Shown: positions 1 through 6,225, numbered from the stretch's first letter. The stretch: DNA of 11,308 bases from an uncultured Bacilli bacterium (GCA_947587565.1 CANPYA010000036.1:1-11308); one strand, 5' to 3'. The notes: generated by a model from the letters alone, not told the origin. Program-made: numbers and translations.

Positions 1-1269
1 GAATATAAAAAGACCTTAACATACATAATAAGTAAAGGAAATAATGGAACATTAAATGTTGATTTTGATATAGTAAATAGAGATGTAGTACAAAATGATA
101 TAGCAGGAAAAAATATAATCATAACCTTAAGAAATAGTAATTTACAATGTGAAGTAAGTGGAAGAAAGGTATATGCTGATTTAAATAGTTCATATACATA
201 TCGTTCAAGTGCATATAAAAATAAAATAGTAAGTGCATCATTTGTGGATTATGTACCTAGTGAAGAAGAATTAACACAAAAAGTAGTATATTGGGATTTA
301 ACAGATAGAACATCACATAACGGATACATTACACCATCAAATAGTGTAATAGGATGGTTAGAATCAACAGAAGAAAATCCTGAACAATACAATTTATATA
401 TAGGTTCAAAAGATAGTATATATGCAACTGATTTATCTAGTGCTTTTTATGATATGTCTAATTTAAAAGAAATCGACTTTGGTAGTTTAAACACAAGTGA
501 AACAACCCAAATGATTTTGATGTTTTATGGATATAAAGGAACCACCTTAGATTTAAGTACCTTTGATACATCCAAAGTAACCAATATGAGTGATATGTTT
601 GTTAGTTCAAGTGCAAATATAATATTCCCTTCAAATTTTGGTTCAACAGCAACCACTATGAGTCATATGTTTCAAGAATATCAAGGAATTGAATTAGATT
701 TAAGAAATTTTGATACATCAAAAGTAACCAATATGAGTTATATGTTTTCTAGTGATTCATATGGAAAAAATAGATTAATTGCAACAATAAAATTTCCCCA
801 AAATTTTGGGTCCTCAGCAACTAGTATGGATTATATGTTTAGAGGATATAATGGAACCAGTTTAGATTTAAGCACATTTGATACATCCAAAGTAACCAAT
901 ATGAGTGATATGTTTTCTTCATCAAGTGCGAATATAATATTTCCTTCAAACTTTGGTTCATCAGCAACCAATATGAATTCTATGTTTTATGGATATAAAG
1001 GAACCACCTTAGATTTAAGCAATTTTGATACATCCAAAGTAACCGATATGAGTTATATGTTTAGTGGATGTAGTAATTTAACCACATTAGATTTAAGTAG
1101 TTTTACATTTAATAGTGTAACTGGTATATATAATTCATTCGGTGGTGTTCAAGAATCTTGTCAAGTCAATATAAATAAAAATCAACAAACAGCCTTTGAA
1201 GAAAAATTCTCTTTAAATGGAAATTCTGAACAAGGTTCAAGAACATTCACTCCAACATATGTCGATTAA
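1..1269 (+). CDS. BspA-like (DUF285) repeat surface protein, 5'-truncated by window edge
   Basis: The reading frame is open from base 1 to the TAA at 1267-1269, giving 422 visible residues; the true start and any signal peptide lie upstream. A GTG at 244 is an internal Val codon with no ribosome binding site. The first ~145 residues are non-repetitive and Asn/Ser/Tyr-rich. From about residue 145 there are repeated leucine-rich-like units built on L-D-L-S-x-F-D-T-S-K-V-T-N-M-S-x-M-F, alternating with units of the type I-I-F-P-x-N-F-G-S-x-A-T-x-M. This is the signature of the DUF285/BspA-like family, found in surface proteins and lipoproteins of gut Firmicutes and mycoplasmas and often linked to adhesion. 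The C terminus has no LPXTG motif or membrane anchor, so any anchoring must come from the unseen N terminus. The family is clear; the ligand is unknown. Confidence 0.88.
   Translation, partial: EYKKTLTYIISKGNNGTLNVDFDIVNRDVVQNDIAGKNIIITLRNSNLQCEVSGRKVYADLNSSYTYRSSAYKNKIVSASFVDYVPSEEELTQKVVYWDLTDRTSHNGYITPSNSVIGWLESTEENPEQYNLYIGSKDSIYATDLSSAFYDMSNLKEIDFGSLNTSETTQMILMFYGYKGTTLDLSTFDTSKVTNMSDMFVSSSANIIFPSNFGSTATTMSHMFQEYQGIELDLRNFDTSKVTNMSYMFSSDSYGKNRLIATIKFPQNFGSSATSMDYMFRGYNGTSLDLSTFDTSKVTNMSDMFSSSSANIIFPSNFGSSATNMNSMFYGYKGTTLDLSNFDTSKVTDMSYMFSGCSNLTTLDLSSFTFNSVTGIYNSFGGVQESCQVNINKNQQTAFEEKFSLNGNSEQGSRTFTPTYVD
520..1062 (+). repeat. Intragenic DNA repeats with 315-bp super-period
   Basis: Four copies of a leucine-rich block have their shared TTAGATTTAAG element starting at 547, 694, 862 and 1009, so the spacing alternates 147, 168, 147 bp. 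The first pair and the second pair are offset by exactly 315 bp. A 38-nt stretch is identical at 520-557 and 982-1019, and a 53-nt block at 547-599 recurs at 862-914 with only two or three changes. The near-identity at DNA level points to recent duplication and gives substrate for expansion or contraction. Confidence 0.85.
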
Positions 1270-1273
1270 TTTT

Positions 1274-1306
1274 AAACATTATGAGATTATTCTTATAATG
1301 TTTTTT
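1274..1306 (+). terminator. Intrinsic terminator of the BspA-like gene
   Basis: The left arm AAACATTATGAG (1274-1285) pairs with CTTATAATGTTT (1292-1303) over 12 bp including one G-U pair, with a 6-nt loop. The downstream T-run continues to 1306. It starts 5 nt after the stop codon of the BspA-like gene. The stem is AT-rich, typical of this genome. Confidence 0.75.
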
Positions 1307-1311
1307 GATGG

Positions 1312-1347
1312 TTGGCAGTTTAAATGGCAGTTTGATTGGCAGTTTAA
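1312..1347. repeat. Three tandem 12-bp repeats (TTGGCAGTTTAA type)
   Basis: Three back-to-back 12-bp units occupy 1312-1323, 1324-1335 and 1336-1347. All share TGGCAGTTT and differ only at the first and eleventh bases. Read in one frame, every unit is a start-like codon (TTG, ATG, TTG), then Ala, Val and a stop. The array sits after the BspA-like terminator and about 30 bp upstream of the sigG promoter candidate. It could be a protein-binding array, a recombination remnant or chance. Confidence 0.8.
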
Positions 1348-1379
1348 AAACTTTTAACAAATAAAAATATCAAAAATAT

Positions 1380-1409
1380 GTATAAAAATCTTAATTTTAT
1401 GCCATAAAA
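1380..1409 (+). promoter_or_regulatory. Candidate SigG/SigF-type promoter of sigG
   Basis: GTATA at 1380-1384 fits the SigF/SigG -35 consensus GHATR at all five bases. After 18 bp, CATAAAA at 1403-1409 fits six of seven positions of the SigG -10 consensus CATWHTA. No convincing SigA promoter is visible in the gap. In B. subtilis sigG is read by SigF and SigG, so the match makes biological sense. In AT-rich DNA such matches also occur by chance. Confidence 0.4.
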
Positions 1410-1427
1410 AATGTAGGAGAATTGATT

Positions 1428-2204
1428 ATGGCTAAATATAAAGTAGATATAACGGGACTTAATACTAATGAGATAAAAGTCTTAAATAATGAAGAAACAA
1501 TGGAGTTATTTAAGAGATATCAAGAAGGAGATTTACAAGCTAAAGAAGAATTAATTAATGGTAATTTAAAATTAGTTTTATCAATCATTAAAAAATTTAT
1601 TAATACGAAATATAATATGGATGATTTATTTCAAGTGGGAGTAATTGGTTTAATTAAAGCTATTGATAATTTTGATATTTCTTTAGGGTTAAGACTATCA
1701 ACCTATGCCGTACCTCTAATAATCGGGGAAGTCAAAAGATTTATTCGGGATAATACTTCCGTAAGAGTTAGTCGGAGTGTTAAAGATATGGCTTATAAAA
1801 TTATTAAGTTTCAAGATGAATATTTAAGTATCCATGGGGAAATGCCAAGAACTAGTGTAACTGCCAAAGCCTTAGGTATTGATGAATATGAAATAAGTTA
1901 TGCCTTAGATTCTTTGAAAGATCCCATGAGTATTTTTGAACCAATATATAATGATGGGGGAGATACCATATATTTATCTGATCAAATCGCTGATATTAAA
2001 GAAAAAAATTCCGATAAAGATATGTTAATTTCTTTAAGAAAAGCCTTACAAAAGATTAAAGGAAGAGAGAAAGATATTTTAATAAATCGGTTTATTATTG
2101 GGAAAACCCAAATGGAAATTGCCGAATCTTTAGGAATTAGTCAAGCGCAAGTATCGAGACTAGAAAAAACAGCGATTGAAAGAGTACGGAAATTAATTAT
2201 TTAA
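1428..2204 (+). CDS. sigG: RNA polymerase forespore sigma factor SigG
   Basis: This is a sigma-70 family factor of 258 residues, close to the ~260 of B. subtilis SigG. It directs RNA polymerase to late forespore promoters. Region 2 is complete: G-N-L-K-L-V-L-S near residues 46-53, D-D-L-F-Q-V-G from residue 65, then S-T-Y-A-V-P and I-I-G-E-V-K-R-F-I-R-D. V-R-V-S-R-S begins region 3. The sequence F-E-P-I-Y-N-D-G-G-D is characteristic of SigG and SigF relatives. The region 4 helix-turn-helix starts at about residue 225 and contains G-I-S-Q-A-Q-V-S-R-L-E. The N-terminal K-V-D-I-T-G-L-N-T and V-L-N-N-E-E resemble SigG more than SigF. The start is the ATG at 1428, seven bases after AGGAGA (1415-1420); a TTG at 1422 is too close to that site. 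ylmC follows 25 bp downstream. Confidence 0.93.
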   Translation: MAKYKVDITGLNTNEIKVLNNEETMELFKRYQEGDLQAKEELINGNLKLVLSIIKKFINTKYNMDDLFQVGVIGLIKAIDNFDISLGLRLSTYAVPLIIGEVKRFIRDNTSVRVSRSVKDMAYKIIKFQDEYLSIHGEMPRTSVTAKALGIDEYEISYALDSLKDPMSIFEPIYNDGGDTIYLSDQIADIKEKNSDKDMLISLRKALQKIKGREKDILINRFIIGKTQMEIAESLGISQAQVSRLEKTAIERVRKLII

Positions 2205-2229
2205 GCATATAATTTAACAAGGTGAAGTT

Positions 2230-2451
2230 ATGCTTTTAAGTGATTTACAGACTAAAGATGTTATTAATATAAAAAATGGTAATAATTTAGGAAGAATTAT
2301 TGATGCAAAAATAGATAATACGGGAAAAATTATTTATTTTGTTTCGGAAGATCGTAAATTCTTAAGAAAAGTAGCGAGAAGTGGGGAATCTTCTTTTGAC
2401 TTTGATAAAATTAAAAAAATTGGGGAAGATGTTATCTTAGTAGATTTATGA
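2230..2451 (+). CDS. ylmC: YlmC/YmxH family PRC-barrel protein
   Basis: This small 73-residue protein begins M-L-L-S-D-L-Q-T-K-D-V-I-N and continues with N-G-x-x-L-G-R-I-I-D-A, the pattern of the YlmC/YmxH family, which has a PRC-barrel fold. Members are conserved in spore formers, but their molecular role is not established. The ATG at 2230 has AAGGTGA (2219-2225) in front. It lies 25 bp after sigG with no terminator or promoter between, so the two are probably co-transcribed. In B. subtilis ylmC also lies just downstream of sigG, which supports the assignment. It ends in TGA. It is soluble, with no signal peptide or membrane segment. Confidence 0.82.
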   Translation: MLLSDLQTKDVINIKNGNNLGRIIDAKIDNTGKIIYFVSEDRKFLRKVARSGESSFDFDKIKKIGEDVILVDL

Positions 2452-2473
2452 GAGTGCAAAATATAAAAGAATA

Positions 2474-2482
2474 TGGTATAAT
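2474..2482 (+). promoter_or_regulatory. Extended -10 promoter for lspA-rluD
   Basis: TGGTATAAT at 2474-2482 is a perfect TGn-TATAAT extended -10 element. The -35 region at 2454-2459 (GTGCAA) is poor, as expected for an extended -10 promoter. The predicted start near 2489 leaves a 5' leader of only about 10 nt, with weak AAGTGA at 2487-2492 as the ribosome binding site. It lies in the 47-bp gap after ylmC and separates lspA-rluD from sigG-ylmC. Confidence 0.7.
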
Positions 2483-2498
2483 TAAAAAGTGATTTGTT

Positions 2499-2966
2499 AT
2501 GAACAAAAAAATCTTAATTATAACTATTCTTTTTTTAATTATTGATTTAGTTAGCAAAATAATTGTAGATAAATTAATGGCTTTAGAAGAAAGTATTAGA
2601 GTAATAAAGCATTTTTTTAGAATAACAAAAGTGTATAATTATGGGGCTTCTTGGAGTATTTTAAATGGTGCGAGAATATTATTTCTTATTTTAGCAATTG
2701 TTATTTTAATTGTTTTATATTTTTACCACAAAAGATTTAAAGAAAATACTCGAAATAATTTCGCTTTTGGTTTAGTTTATGCCGGTATTTTAGGTAATTT
2801 TTGTAATCGTTTAATTTATGGTTATGTCATTGATTTTTTAGATTTTAATATTTTTGGTTATAATTATCCCATCTTTAATTTAGCGGATACTTTTATTGTA
2901 ATTGGGGTTATTCTTTTAATTATAGCCATCATAAAAAAGGAAGATGAATATGCAGTTAATAGTTGA
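2499..2966 (+). CDS. lspA: Prolipoprotein signal peptidase (signal peptidase II)
   Basis: LspA is an aspartic membrane protease. It cleaves the signal peptide of prolipoproteins in front of the lipid-modified cysteine. At 155 residues it has normal family length, with four hydrophobic segments (about residues 4-23, 58-77, 87-106 and 125-145). The catalytic pair is visible: D112 in G-N-x-x-N-R-L-I-Y-G-Y-V-I-D-F and D130 in F-N-L-A-D-T-F. The family motif D16-x-x-x-K20 is also present. The conserved N-x-G-A box reads N-Y-G-A-S-W-S, where many homologues have N-x-G-A-A-F. The ATG at 2499 has only a weak site, AAGTGA. The TGA stop lies inside the start of rluD, so the two genes are probably translationally coupled. 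The lspA-rluD pair is common in Firmicutes. Confidence 0.93.
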   Translation: MNKKILIITILFLIIDLVSKIIVDKLMALEESIRVIKHFFRITKVYNYGASWSILNGARILFLILAIVILIVLYFYHKRFKENTRNNFAFGLVYAGILGNFCNRLIYGYVIDFLDFNIFGYNYPIFNLADTFIVIGVILLIIAIIKKEDEYAVNS

Positions 2967-3837
2967 TGAAGAAAATGTCAGAATTGATAAATATTTAAGT
3001 ACGAAAGTAGATTATAGTAGGGAACTTATAACTAAAATGCTTAATGATGGGTATGTTTTAGTTAATGGTAAGATTGTTAAACCTAGTTATAAAACAAAAT
3101 TAAATGATACTGTCGATATTGATGAAAGTTATAAAGTTCAAAGTGATGTAACACCCGAAGACATGCCCCTTAATATTGTCTATGAAGATGATGATATAAT
3201 GGTAATTGATAAACCGAGTGGTTTAGTAGTCCATCCCGGAAGTGGAAACTTTGAACATACTTTAGTTAATGCTTTAAAATATCATACGGATAAATTAAGT
3301 GATGTTGGGGGAAGTGAACGGGTAGGAATAGTTCATCGTTTAGATAAAGATACCTCGGGGTTAATGCTCGTTGCGAAATCCAATAAAGCTCATGAAATTC
3401 TAGCGGATGATTTTAAACATAAAAGAGTCTACCGCGAGTATTATGCGCTTTTAGTAGGTAACTTCCCAAGTCAAACGGCCTTTATCGATGCACCAATTAA
3501 AAGGAGTAAAGAAAATTATAATAAAATGGCGGTGATGGAAGGTGGTAAGGCGGCCCGAACTAATTTAAAAGTTTTAAAAAGATATAGAGATTATACTTTA
3601 GTAAGTTTAGTTTTAGAAACGGGAAGAACTCATCAAATAAGAGTTCATATGGCTTACATTGGTTATCCAGTCTTTAATGATCCCGTGTATGGAAATAAAA
3701 ACGCTACCGAATTTGGGCAATTCTTACATTCGAAAATTTTAAAGTTTACGCACCCAATTACTCACGAAAAAATGGAGTTTGAAAGTAAACTCCCCGCATA
3801 TTTCCAAGAATTTTTAGATAACTTAGATAAGGACTAA
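2950..3837 (+). CDS. rluD: RluA-family 23S rRNA pseudouridine synthase (RluD-like)
   Basis: This enzyme isomerises uridine to pseudouridine in large-subunit rRNA; the exact target is inferred from family only. The N-terminal ~65 residues form an S4 RNA-binding domain (R-I-D-K-Y-L-S through D-G-Y-V-L-V-N-G-K). The catalytic domain follows with I-V-Y-E-D-D-D-I-M-V-I-D-K-P-S-G and the RluA signature H-R-L-D-K-D-T-S-G, whose Asp (about residue 132) is the nucleophile. G-R-T-H-Q-I-R-V-H lies near residue 230. I place the start at ATG 2950 (295 aa): AAGGAAG (2937-2943) ends six bases before it, whereas the ATG at 2944 abuts that site. It overlaps lspA by 17 bp and matches the B. subtilis ylyB position. 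The last 15 bp overlap the convergent small membrane gene, and no terminator is visible. Confidence 0.92.
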   Translation: MQLIVDEENVRIDKYLSTKVDYSRELITKMLNDGYVLVNGKIVKPSYKTKLNDTVDIDESYKVQSDVTPEDMPLNIVYEDDDIMVIDKPSGLVVHPGSGNFEHTLVNALKYHTDKLSDVGGSERVGIVHRLDKDTSGLMLVAKSNKAHEILADDFKHKRVYREYYALLVGNFPSQTAFIDAPIKRSKENYNKMAVMEGGKAARTNLKVLKRYRDYTLVSLVLETGRTHQIRVHMAYIGYPVFNDPVYGNKNATEFGQFLHSKILKFTHPITHEKMEFESKLPAYFQEFLDNLDKD

Positions 3838-4143
3838 AATATTACTAAAAGTAAATACAGTAAAGACAAAATAAGGTAGGCTTAAAAGTTGAAAATGACC
3901 GAAACAATCTCTTATCTTTCTAATAAGAAGGAAAGATGCTATCATCAAAGTTAAACTAATTAAAATACTTAATAGTAAATGACTGTTATAACTAAAAATA
4001 ATTGATAATAAAAAGATTAAAATATAGTTAAGACAGAGAAGAAAAGTTAAGTTATTATCGAGTAAATCATACCAAACAATCTTACATATAGGTATGGTTA
4101 TATAAAGTATAACTGCAATATAAAAAATAAAAAATAAATTCAT
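3823..4143 (-). CDS. Small hydrophobic membrane protein, unknown function
   Basis: This is a 106-residue protein that I do not recognise. It is almost entirely hydrophobic, with about four predicted membrane segments (roughly residues 2-23, 32-52, 54-75 and 87-106). The short polar links include W-Y-D-L-L-D-N-N and R-K-I-R-D. The start is the ATG whose complement is at 4141-4143, preceded on the minus strand by AGGGTGA at a good distance; longer in-frame starts have no such site. Promoter elements upstream overlap those of the divergent rhomboid gene. The 3' end overlaps rluD by 15 bp in convergent orientation, which is unusual. Because it has a binding site and promoter and lies opposite no other gene for most of its length, I treat it as real. 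Confidence 0.62.
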   Translation of the reverse strand: MNLFFIFYIAVILYITIPICKIVWYDLLDNNLTFLLCLNYILIFLLSIIFSYNSHLLLSILISLTLMIASFLLIRKIRDCFGHFQLLSLPYFVFTVFTFSNILVLI

Positions 4144-4153
4144 ATATTCACCC

Positions 4154-4182
4154 TTTACTAATATTATGAAAAGGGCTAAAAT
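4154..4182 (+). promoter_or_regulatory. Candidate SigA promoter of the rhomboid gene
   Basis: TTTACT at 4154-4159 and TAAAAT at 4177-4182 are separated by 17 bp. They match the SigA consensus at four of six and five of six bases. The predicted start near 4189 leaves about 13 nt of leader, which just retains AAGGAGG at 4191-4197. The region overlaps the opposite-strand promoter of the small membrane gene. Confidence 0.5.
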
Positions 4183-4192
4183 ATTATTACAA
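4163..4192 (-). promoter_or_regulatory. Candidate promoter of the small membrane protein gene
   Basis: On the minus strand TTGTAA (4192-4187) and CATAAT (4168-4163) are 18 bp apart, each four or five of six to consensus. The predicted start is about 12 nt before the ATG at 4143. The two divergent promoters occupy the same ~40 bp face to face, so polymerase binding to one should hinder the other. Confidence 0.4.
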
Positions 4193-4201
4193 GGAGGCAT
4201 T

Positions 4202-5374
4202 ATGCAAGCATTAATTGATGAAAAAGATGAATTAACCATGAGTTTAGTCCATTATTTCGTTACAAAAGAAGATTATACCCCAATAAATGTCCAAGGGGCT
4301 AAAAATGAAATATGGCTAGAAAACTTAAATGGTCCTTATAAAATAGTGAGAATTAATTCAAAGTATATTCATAATGATGAACAATATAAAATGGATATCT
4401 TTAAAATGAATTATGTTGTTAAACAAATTAAAAGAAAAACTTTATCTTTTAAAATGAATGTTTTAAATATCTGTTTAGATTTGGGTTCCTCTGTTAAGTT
4501 AGATGAAAATATAAATAAAAATATTAATACGGTTGATTTAACGAATACTTTAGATGTTAAGAAAAATAAAATATTGTGTGGCATATTTCCCAATATTACG
4601 ACGGAAGAATTTAAGAAAAATAAAAGTTTTGATGAAATTATTAAATCAACCGAAGATATTAATTTAAAGACCGCCACCGAAAATGCGAAATATGAAAATA
4701 TATTTAAACCAAAAAAGATAATAGCGGTTAAAATAGTGATTGCGTTATGTGTTTTAATGTATATTGTTACTCTTATCTATGGTAGTTATTTAAGTGATAA
4801 TTCTACATATGGATTTAATTTAGCTTTAGTAATACTTGGTGCCAATAATACGGCCTTATTTAAAACCGGAGAATACTATCGGATTTTAACATCGATATTC
4901 TTACATGGTAGTTTATGGCATTTAGCAGTTAATATGTATTCTTTATGGATTATTGGTAATCAAGTGGAAAACTTTGTTGGTAAATTTAAATTCTTAGCTA
5001 TTTATTTAATGAGTGGTTTAATGGGTAGTTTATTTAGTTTAATCTTCTTAGGCAATAGTATGTCTATTGGGGCGAGTGGTGCTATCTTTGGTTTAATGGG
5101 TTGTCTTTTATACTTTGGCTATCATTATCGGCTTTATTTATCCAGTACTTTAACTAGACAAATTATTCCCATTATCGTTTTAAATTTAGCTTTAGGTTTT
5201 ATGGTTAATGGGATTGATAATGCCGCTCATATTGGTGGTTTAATCGGTGGTTATCTTGCGACCATGATTGTCGGTTTAAAATATAAAAGTACGAAATCCG
5301 AAACCATTAATGGTGCCATTGTATATGTCCTTTTAATAATCTTTATTATTTATACAATATTTAATTTAATATGA
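4202..5374 (+). CDS. Rhomboid family intramembrane serine protease with N-terminal soluble domain
   Basis: This 390-residue rhomboid protease cleaves membrane proteins within or next to their transmembrane segments. The first ~170 residues are soluble and unassigned. The rhomboid core (about residues 175-390) begins with a hydrophobic segment. It contains H235-x-x-x-x-H240-x-x-x-N244 in the H-G-S-L-W-H-L-A-V-N stretch, catalytic Ser292 in G-A-S-G, and catalytic His343 in A-A-H-I-G-G. Both catalytic residues are therefore intact. The layout of soluble N domain plus rhomboid core recalls B. subtilis GluP/YqgP, but the C-terminal TPR part of GluP is absent. The start is ATG 4202, four bases after AAGGAGG (4191-4197); an ATG at 4166 has no site and lies inside the promoter. 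It ends in TGA. The M23 gene follows after 57 bp that hold a hairpin. Substrates are unknown. Confidence 0.9.
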   Translation: MQALIDEKDELTMSLVHYFVTKEDYTPINVQGAKNEIWLENLNGPYKIVRINSKYIHNDEQYKMDIFKMNYVVKQIKRKTLSFKMNVLNICLDLGSSVKLDENINKNINTVDLTNTLDVKKNKILCGIFPNITTEEFKKNKSFDEIIKSTEDINLKTATENAKYENIFKPKKIIAVKIVIALCVLMYIVTLIYGSYLSDNSTYGFNLALVILGANNTALFKTGEYYRILTSIFLHGSLWHLAVNMYSLWIIGNQVENFVGKFKFLAIYLMSGLMGSLFSLIFLGNSMSIGASGAIFGLMGCLLYFGYHYRLYLSSTLTRQIIPIIVLNLALGFMVNGIDNAAHIGGLIGGYLATMIVGLKYKSTKSETINGAIVYVLLIIFIIYTIFNLI

Positions 5375-5380
5375 TATTAG

Positions 5381-5430
5381 CCCTTTCACTTTAAGAAATT
5401 TCGCATATCTTATGAGTGAAGGGGATTTTT
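5381..5430 (+). terminator. Hairpin with T-run whose 3' arm contains the M23 ribosome binding site
   Basis: CCCTTTCACT (5381-5390) pairs with AGTGAAGGGG (5415-5424) over 10 bp with one G-U pair. An inner TAAGA/TCTTA stem (5392-5396 and 5408-5412) closes an 11-nt loop, and five T residues follow at 5426-5430. This looks like an intrinsic terminator after the rhomboid gene. However, AAGGGG in its 3' arm is also the only ribosome binding site for the M23 gene, whose ATG is at 5432. No good promoter lies between hairpin and gene. It may attenuate transcription, mask translation, or both. Confidence 0.6.
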
Positions 5431-5431
5431 A

Positions 5432-6181
5432 ATGAGTGTTAAGAAAATAGTAGTTAAAGAACCCGTTTTAAAAAAAGGGGAACATTATTTAACGAGCGAT
5501 TATAAAACAAGAGACACTAGAAGTAGTCATAATGGCATGGATATGATTGGAAAAAACAAAAGTATTGATGATGTTATTGCGATAAGTGATGGGATAGTTA
5601 TTACAAGTACCTATTCATCTAGTGCGGGTTATTATGTTGAAATACAACATGAAAATAATTATATTTCAAGGTATTTACATCTGAAAAAAGGTTCCCTTAA
5701 AGTTAAAAAAGGTGATAAAATAACCAAAGGAACAATTCTAGGAACTATGGGAAATACGGGAAATAGTAATGGTGCTCACTTACACTTTGCTATATATAAT
5801 GCTAAAAGAACGCCTTTAGACCCTCTTCCATACCTCCTTGGTGATAAAAACTTTTCCACAAACCAAGATAATACTTTTCAAGAATTTGTCAAAAATATTC
5901 AAAATTCACTCGGTGCCAAAGTTGATGGTATTCCAGGGCCAGAGACTTTAAAGAAAACCATTACGATATCAGCTAAAGTTAATCGAAAACATAAAGTAGT
6001 TAAATACTTACAAGAATATTTAAATTATTTAGGATATTCAAGTATTGGAACTCCTGATGGTATAGCGGGGCCAAAATTTACAAAGGCTATAAAAGAATAT
6101 CAAAAAGATCATAATTGTGTCGTTGATGGTGTAATTACAAAACAAAATAAAACTTGGAAAAATTTACTCAAATTACTTTGA
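5432..6181 (+). CDS. M23 (LytM-type) peptidoglycan endopeptidase with C-terminal peptidoglycan-binding modules
   Basis: This 249-residue protein is a predicted zinc metallo-endopeptidase that cuts peptidoglycan cross-bridges or stem peptides. The M23 domain (about residues 15-130) has every key element: H33-x-x-x-D37 in S-H-N-G-M-D, H83 in R-Y-L-H-L, and H116-L-H118 in G-A-H-L-H-F. H33, D37 and H118 should bind zinc. Two PG_binding_1-like repeats follow: a degenerate one (about 150-178, containing V-D-G-I-P-G-P-E-T) and a fuller one (about 188-249, with L-Q-E-Y-L, P-D-G-I-A-G-P and Y-Q-K-D-H). The N terminus M-S-V-K-K-I-V-V-K-E is not a signal peptide and there is no membrane segment. The layout resembles a phage-type endolysin more than a secreted autolysin. 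It ends in TGA ahead of a strong terminator. No other phage gene is nearby. Confidence 0.88.
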   Translation: MSVKKIVVKEPVLKKGEHYLTSDYKTRDTRSSHNGMDMIGKNKSIDDVIAISDGIVITSTYSSSAGYYVEIQHENNYISRYLHLKKGSLKVKKGDKITKGTILGTMGNTGNSNGAHLHFAIYNAKRTPLDPLPYLLGDKNFSTNQDNTFQEFVKNIQNSLGAKVDGIPGPETLKKTITISAKVNRKHKVVKYLQEYLNYLGYSSIGTPDGIAGPKFTKAIKEYQKDHNCVVDGVITKQNKTWKNLLKLL

Positions 6182-6189
6182 TTACTTAT

Positions 6190-6218
6190 AAATAGTGGTT
6201 TAAGACCACTATTTTTTT
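6190..6218 (+). terminator. Strong intrinsic terminator after the M23 gene
   Basis: AAATAGTGGT (6190-6199) and ACCACTATTT (6205-6214) form a perfect 10-bp stem with a 5-nt loop, and T residues run to 6218. It starts 8 nt after the M23 stop. Its 5' arm is repeated almost exactly in the next terminator at 6779-6807. Confidence 0.9.
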
Positions 6219-6225
6219 GGGTCAT

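Noticed and set aside
244..1269. GTG at 244 as the start of the surface protein gene
   Set aside because: The frame is open to base 1 and no ribosome binding site precedes 244; the gene simply runs in from outside the window.
2449..2966. Mycoplasma-type code with TGA read as tryptophan
   Set aside because: ylmC, lspA, the rhomboid and the M23 gene end at TGA at the normal family length, and TGG encodes Trp, so TGA is a stop.
3911..3940. ATCTTTC/GAAAGAT hairpin as a terminator for rluD
   Set aside because: It lies about 75 bp inside the opposing gene and has no T-run after the stem.
4411..4677. 88-codon minus-strand open frame inside the rhomboid gene
   Set aside because: It is antisense to the soluble N domain of the rhomboid protein and has no start signals; it is a shadow of AT-rich coding DNA.
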